Below, piece after piece: positions 58,360-64,000 of a stretch of DNA of 64,000 nucleotides (its first letter is position 1; the number at the start of each line of letters is the position of its first letter). Below the pieces are notes generated by a model that saw nothing but the letters and a program-made list of their open reading frames with translations, was not told the DNA's origin and did not search any database. The position numbers and the translations under genes were made by a program. The DNA comes from Aotearoamyces nothofagi (taxonomy: Eukaryota; Ascomycota; Leotiomycetes; Leotiales; Tympanidaceae), in the NCBI GenBank assembly GCA_015345905.1, contig JADDTR010000008.1:1-64000 (forward strand). The letters run 5' to 3'.

Positions 58360-59996
58360 TTTGGCTAATGAATAATATGCTTGTTTATGAGGAGGATAGT
58401 AAATGGGGCTTATAAGCAGAAACAAGACTGAAGACGGACGTATCAACTGGATGTAAAGCGACGCTGGCCAGCTAAGATCTTGGAAATGGAAAGTGACTGT
58501 AGGGATAGGAGATCTATCGATCTCTGACTTGCCTTTGCAGAGTGCATCACTCTCCTATTTATCGCCGCCATCCTCCGTCCTGCGCCTTGGCACTTCGTCA
58601 CTGAGTTTCTTCAACCTTTCTTCAATGCTGCATGTGGTGAAGTAGAATGTTGAGATTCGGGCCTGGGCGATAGGTCAAGGCTCGGCATTTGGTTAATCCG
58701 GTCCGATTGCCACATTTCCGCCGGAAGCGTTCTCGACGCCTCTGACGACGACATGCAATTGGAATAGTGGCAGATTTTCGAATGTCTCTAACTGACAGCA
58801 AACAAGTAGTTTGGATCTGCGGGGTGAGTTCTCCGCATAGAAGTTTCGAATGCTTCTAACTCGCATAAAGGCTTCGAGATGCGTCTCGCTAGTGATTCTA
58901 AAACTTCTTGACACGCGACATGATGTGCTCGTCTGCTCCTCCATATCTTGGTTATAAACCAGATTAGAGAGTTTATCTCTAACAGATGGACTGAAGCAAC
59001 CCAGTTCATCAACCAAGGAAAACCAATGTTGGTGCAGCCCGTTCTATCCGCACCGTTTCAGCACGCATTCAAATTGAAATGCGCTCCATAAAAACTGTCG
59101 TATTTGGGAGATGCTGGAGAGTACAATTTTGGTTACATCCCACAATACCGACTGGTCATATCTTGTCCGGATCCGGAATATTGCCAACTTTTAACGTGTT
59201 TTGCAATAGGGGCTCCCACAATATATTTAGGGATTCGAGGAGTTTTTAGGCGACTGGACGGATTAAGATAGAGTAGTTGAGAGTTAGTTGCCCATTCTAT
59301 ACTAAAATATACAAAAACATATAGCCTACACTAGAACTATTTTATGCCAAGCAGCCACTCAATCAGAATCGGGCTTTACAAATAAGATAATTTGAACACT
59401 TGAAACGCTTCTCTGTTTTAAATTGGTTCTTAGAAGTATATCTGCTGTTGTTTTAATCAGCTGAAAGATAGTCTATTATTCGTAATTGCAGAGTACATGC
59501 GCTTTTGTATAGGAATTGGAAATTTATTTCAAAAATTTAGAACTTCAATAAATTACCAGATAACGTTACATAGATAGGATACAGATACAAATTGAAAAGG
59601 TTCCATTTCTAGCAAAGGCTTAGAGATACCCTAACTCTCCTGTATGCAGAGCGACCACCTAATCGGAGACAAGACCATCGGAATATTGGATAGCTGGCGT
59701 GCGGAAAATCTTTCGCTTTGGAAATCGTAGTTCTTGATTCGCCACGCAAATTATCTGCTATCCTTTCCAGGAGCTCTATGAGACAGACGATGCGCCTAGT
59801 TACCTCTCTACGACCCGTTGAAGGCAAGTCCCAAGACGTGTACAGGACGATTATCACGACAGTTTTGGATGTAATATTAGTTCAACCATCCACAGTACTC
59901 TATCAAAAGTCTACAGAACACCTTCGCCAAACATCACTTCTTACATATCTGTTCAGCCTTCTGCTTACACAATGCCATCCTGCCGATCCTAGCCAC
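58360..59996. other. AT-rich intergenic region
   Basis: GH114 promoter on the left. 59200-59600 is markedly AT-rich with no motif. Frames near 59700-60100 run antisense into the sugar transporter and are not called. Confidence 0.6.
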
Positions 59997-61796
59997 CTAG
60001 ACCTCACTGATATGCGAGACCTGCATCTTGTCATCCAACGATGTAGAACGTTTCTCATCAAACGCGGCGCCAAATTTCTCATCCGCCTCGACATAAATAT
60101 CAGGTCGTTGTAGCTGTATAGCAAGTTTATTCCTGTGGATAAATAAGCCGGGGTTGGTGTCGAAGAAGCGGTCGATGTCTTCGAGACTGCGATTGGCAGT
60201 CTCGGGGTAGAAGAAGAATGTCACGGGAACGAAACAGGCGCAGATCACAGCCCAGATGATCCAGAATTTCCAGCCGAGTGTCTCGACGCCAGAAGGGGTG
60301 ACTTCTGCCACCTGCAGAAGAAGTTAATACTTCCTCGGTGAAGGGGCGTGATTAGAAAGGAAGAAATATACCATGTAATTCATGATCCAATTTGTAGCCA
60401 TTGCCAACGAAGCGCCCTTCGTCCTCATCTCTAAAGCATTGATCTCGGTCGGATACAGCCAAGGCACACCAAGCACACCCATACCAAAGGCTGCAAAGAA
60501 GACGAAGAAAAAACTCGTTGCGACTATGCCGTAATTGTATGTGTCCTGATCGTTGGCACCTACGGAAAGTCCGAGAACAGTGGCGATAATGATCCAGCAT
60601 GTACAACAGGCAGTTGCGGACCACATCATGACTTGACGGCGTCCATAACGCTCAATGACAAAGTAAGCGAGGCAGGCAAAGATCAGATAATCGACCGAGC
60701 CGGCCGCGGAAAGAATTCGAGCACTGAGAGGAGTCAATCCAGGTTTGTGATTAGAGGGTATGGTCACATGATAGTAACATACCGTAACGTATTGATGTGC
60801 AAGGCGTTAATAAAGACGTAGGTCATATAGTAAGATGTGATGTTGATACCAGAAATCTGATTCATAGCCTGCATGCCCGCTCCAAGGATCATTCGTCGAA
60901 GAACTCCATTAGGTCCCTTGCCGCTCAAGAGTTGCCACCATGAGCATGTTGATAAGTGTTCACGATCGAGCACGTCTTTGATGATACTAAATTGTTGCTG
61001 GACCGAAGGCGAGTCTGGAGTGACGCCCTCTCCTTCCAAGACGGCAAGGACCTCTCTAGCTTCCTCGTACTTTCCTTTCCGGATAAGTAGTCGTGGCGAA
61101 TCGGGCAAAAATGGGCAAAGGCACCAGATTAGAGCAGTGAAGACTGTGGTTATATTAGCAGTGCACCTTAATTAGTGGCGGGAAATATACAGATCTGAAA
61201 AGCTAGAGGAAATCGCCATGCCACACTTCCTTTAGCAAACGAGCAACCAAGCGTAAGCCAATTCGAGAGCGAGAAGCCAGTAATACAATTCGCCATCTGA
61301 ATAATTACCAATTTTCCACGACTGCGCATCTTACTAGTCTCAGCCTGCCAGACGCCTGCGGTAGCGGTATTCATGCCTGTGCCGAGACCTGCAATGACTC
61401 GGGAAACCATCATTTGGGCTACCCCATAGCTACAGGCTTGGATAATCGCACCAAGCGCGATGATGGTGCTGCCGAGCATAATAGTACGGGGACGGCCGAG
61501 GATATCGCCCGTCCAGATAGTAGAGAGAGCGCCGAAGAAGCAGCCGAGATTGTAGACGGATGTCATGGTGCCTTGGATAGCGGCGCTGGGGTAGCCCATT
61601 GTGTGCAGGAAGTCTTCACCAACGAGGATATTTCCAAAGACACCCTGATCTTGTAAGTATAGTCTTATAATGAGACGTCTTTCTCAGCAGTTGCTTATAC
61701 CTGGTCGTAACCGTAGAAGACCAAGACGGTAGATGCAGCAACAGAGATCCATACTGTAACAGCATTGCCAGAGCCTCCAAGATATTTTCTTGCCAT
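59997..61796 (-). CDS. Sugar-porter family MFS transporter
   Basis: Five exons, 61796-61701, 61644-61191, 61143-60783, 60723-60372 and 60311-59997, encode 525 residues; introns are 47-60 bp. Family marks: VFYGYDQGVFGNILV in helix 1, GRPRTIMLG after helix 2, RVIAGLGTGMNTATAGVWQAE, PDSPRLLIRKGKYEEA before the central loop, AGMQAMNQISGINITSYYMT in helix 7, and PETANRSLEDID after helix 12. The PETxxRSLEE-type motif and length are those of fungal hexose/lactose-permease-like sugar porters. Proton symport of a monosaccharide or related polyol is likely; the substrate is not predictable. It is divergent from the dehydrogenase gene, sharing 656 bp. Confidence 0.95.
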
Positions 61797-61947
61797 TGTT
61801 TGATGGGAACTACTAGAAGAAGTAGTGAGGACTTATAACTAGTCAATGCCGCCTTGGAGATAAGGATATTGGATATAAGAATGCTTTCAGAAACAGGAGT
61901 AGATCGAGATGAGAAATCCGGGGTACATAAACGTGGGGTATGCTCCT

Positions 61948-61955
61948 CTTTTATA
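61948..61955 (-). promoter_or_regulatory. TATA box of sugar transporter
   Basis: TATAAAAG on the minus strand, about 155 bp before the ATG at 61796, implying a leader of about 120 nt. Confidence 0.5.
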
Positions 61956-62418
61956 CACCTAGCCCCTACCAACCGGCTACTAATGTCTCTAGGAAAGTAG
62001 CAAAGATAGCCAGTTATCTCTATCAAATCAACTGCTATTCAAGACGGGCGAGTCAGCGGCTCAAAAAGGAAATGCCACATTAGGAACTGGCGAGGTCGGC
62101 AAACCTTCTGTATTCGGCTAGCTTGACCCCGCATCTGCCCTTTGATCCGTGCTGGCCTCGAGGATCCACAGACAGGCCCACTTCCCCGCCCTCCGAAGAC
62201 CTTAATTCGACTGGAAGTGGAGCTGTTTACAAGAGTAGGAACCCGAGCAGGACTCGAGGTTGATTGCCAGATTGAGGAACCCGGGGTGCCGTTGTGCCGC
62301 GCGGGTTGATGCCCAATTCCGCGATACCGACAAGGATATCCGGATGGTATAATTGCTGCAGTAATAAGAAGGTTATGATACGAATCGATTTTCTGTTATT
62401 TGTCTTATTCAACTTCTG

Positions 62419-62427
62419 TATATAAAA
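62419..62427 (+). promoter_or_regulatory. TATA box of SDR gene, very close to ATG
   Basis: TATATAAAA starting only 34 bp before the ATG at 62453. A start site 30 bp downstream would fall almost on that ATG, so translation may instead use the ATG at 62459. Confidence 0.5.
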
Positions 62428-62452
62428 AGGCAAGGAAAGCATTGATAGAGCC

Positions 62453-63415
62453 ATGGCTATGCACATTGCTAGGAAAACCGCCATCGTAACAGGAGCAGGT
62501 TCGGGAATCAACTTCCACTTCGCAAAACTCCTCCTTCAAAAGGAGTGCAATGTTGTCTTTGCAGACCTCGCTTTGAGACCGGAAGCTCGGGACCTCGTCA
62601 ATGCCTATATCTCCAGCAAGGAAGCTCGAGCCGTCTTCCAGAAAACCGATGTTACGGATTGGTTGCAGTTGGAGAGGATGTTTAAGGTAGCTCAGGACGA
62701 GTTTGGTGGAGCGGACATTGTGTGTCCCGGCGCAGGAGTCTATGAGCCTGTAAGTCCAAGGCACCTCCGTTGCAACATAGAGTTCAAATCTAACATTCCC
62801 CAGCCCTTTTCCAATTTCTGGTACCCACCAGGCCACCCCAAATCCTACGACTCTCCATCATCGTCTCGGTATGCTTTGCTCGATATAAACCTCTCCCACC
62901 CAATCCGCACCACCCAACTCGCCATCTCTCACTTCCTCTCCCGCTCCCAACCCGGTGTCATAACACACATCTCCAGCATTGCCGGGCAGCGCTCATTCTT
63001 CCCCACGCCCGTTTACGTAGCAACCAAACACGCAATATCTGGCTTCGTCCGCTCGCTGGCAGCTCTCGAAAACCCACCCGAGAACTCTTCTTTGCCGAAG
63101 ATCAGAGTAAATGCTGTTGCGCCGGGTATTATTAAGACGCCATTGTGGACTGAGCATAAGGAAAAGTTGCAGATGATTGATAAGAGCGACGAGTGGGCGA
63201 CGCCGGAAGAAGTAGCCGAGACGATGATTCAACTGGTGGAGAACGAGGAGTATGTTGGCGGTACGATTTTGGAGGTTGGGAAGGGCCAAGTTAGACCGGT
63301 GAACGAGTTTAATGATCCCGGACCGAGCGGGAGTGGGAATACAGTGAGCAATACTGATGCATTGGCTAATGATATCTGGAAAGAGTTAGAGGAGCAGAAA
63401 TATAGATTGAGATAA
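62453..63415 (+). CDS. Short-chain dehydrogenase/reductase
   Basis: Exons 62453-62749 and 62804-63415 encode 302 residues. The 54-bp intron (GTAAGT...CCCCAG) is in frame and open; removal gives GAGVYEPPFSNFWYPPG. Classical SDR features: TAIVTGAGSGIN (cofactor loop, about 9-20), ADLALRPEA with an Asp that favours NAD(H), DVTDW, and CPGAGVYEP in place of NNAG. Catalytic Ser lies in THISSIAGQ and Tyr-x3-Lys in YVATKHAISG. VNAVAPGIIKTPLW is also present. It resembles the fungal 15-hydroxyprostaglandin-dehydrogenase-like group. Substrate unknown; the divergent sugar transporter hints at a sugar or polyol. The start may be 62453 or 62459 (see TATA box). Confidence 0.93.
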   Translation: MAMHIARKTAIVTGAGSGINFHFAKLLLQKECNVVFADLALRPEARDLVNAYISSKEARAVFQKTDVTDWLQLERMFKVAQDEFGGADIVCPGAGVYEPVSPRHLRCNIEFKSNIPQPFSNFWYPPGHPKSYDSPSSSRYALLDINLSHPIRTTQLAISHFLSRSQPGVITHISSIAGQRSFFPTPVYVATKHAISGFVRSLAALENPPENSSLPKIRVNAVAPGIIKTPLWTEHKEKLQMIDKSDEWATPEEVAETMIQLVENEEYVGGTILEVGKGQVRPVNEFNDPGPSGSGNTVSNTDALANDIWKELEEQKYRLR

Positions 63416-64000
63416 GTAAATCGAGATAGACAATTGGTGAGAGCCCTTTGTCTATATATATCATTTCATTCGACTAAATATAATATAAAGAATATATATG
63501 TCATAGCAATATCCTGCGAACATTTCTTTCCTCCCAATACCTAATTATGTAGCGCACTGTATTCAGATAGCTAAGAAGAGTCTTTAATTAGGCATACATG
63601 TTCATTTAGCTCAGCGCCACTTCTAGCCAAGATAATAAACTCTAAAATTCCAAAAAAGACCTTCGAGAACTCCTTAGATCTATCGAAAGGCGTCGATTGC
63701 TGCCAGGTAGTGCAGCTTTGATGGACTAGACCTTTGAGTAACAGAATTGACACCTGTTGCTATAGTCCTTTCTCCTCGTAGACTATCTTATCAGAAGCCG
63801 CATTGTGCTTTTATGCGCCATTCACAGCTTATCTCTTTTAACTTCGATATCTATAACGTGCCTTTTATTCTAGCCCAAGTCTCAGGAAACTCTTCTAGTA
63901 CTCCCCTCCAGCCCTCAGATCTCGTGAACTAGCACCAACCTTGATAGTGAATTTTCCATCTATTGGCAGAACCCAATTTTGCTCCACCACATCCCAATAG
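63416..64000. other. AT-rich 3' flank
   Basis: Downstream DNA of the SDR gene to the window edge; no gene or repeat recognised. Confidence 0.6.

Larger units (their letters stand above)
61797..62452. promoter_or_regulatory. Divergent promoter, sugar transporter / SDR
   Basis: A 656-bp shared upstream region with a TATA box on each side (61948-61955 minus, 62419-62427 plus). Divergent pairing suggests co-regulation; no known regulator site stands out. Confidence 0.6.

Overview
The window looks like nuclear DNA of a filamentous ascomycete (Pezizomycotina). Genes are short, and most introns are 45-90 bp with GTRNGY-like donors and CTNA branch motifs. Characteristic fungal families are present: Zn2Cys6 regulators, a HET-domain protein, HsbA, GH76, GH114, DUF4188, and a fused acetylglutamate kinase/reductase. 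A leotiomycete origin is possible, but this is only a weak impression. I rebuilt 19 complete gene models by joining exons at phase-compatible splice sites. In total I placed 38 introns, three of them with GC donors.

Layout. Bases 1-2900 are AT-rich repeats: two minisatellite arrays, a 240-bp block present three times, and a broken Tc1/mariner element ending about 95 bp from a lectin gene. Bases 2.9-13.6 kb hold a membrane-anchored fucose-lectin-like protein, a New1/Elf1-type ABC-F ATPase, a DUF1275 membrane protein and an NmrA-like protein. Bases 15.6-17.8 kb hold a Yfl054-type aquaglyceroporin with a very long N-terminal tail. Upstream of it lies about 3 kb of GC-rich, minisatellite-rich DNA. 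Bases 21.6-32.3 kb hold a DUF4188 protein, a GPI-anchored GH76 enzyme, a synaptobrevin-like v-SNARE and the mitochondrial arginine-biosynthesis enzyme ARG5,6. A relic of a SNF2 helicase follows.

Bases 33.6-52.8 kb are accessory in character. They hold an amidohydrolase, an HsbA-like secreted protein, a Zn2Cys6 regulator abutting tail-to-tail a Baeyer-Villiger monooxygenase, an amidase, an UNC93-like transporter, a second Zn2Cys6 regulator, and a divergent phytanoyl-CoA-dioxygenase-like enzyme. This set could form a catabolic or specialised-metabolism neighbourhood, but no backbone synthase is visible. Bases 53-64 kb hold a HET-domain protein, a repeat-bearing gap, a membrane-anchored GH114 enzyme, and a divergent sugar transporter/short-chain dehydrogenase pair.

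I did not find a clear new molecular system. The best leads are the BVMO-centred neighbourhood, the 26-bp GC-donor first exon that completes a zinc cluster, the transposon-end/minisatellite higher-order repeat, the RIP-like dispersed repeat pair, and the paired palindromes at 22.83 kb.
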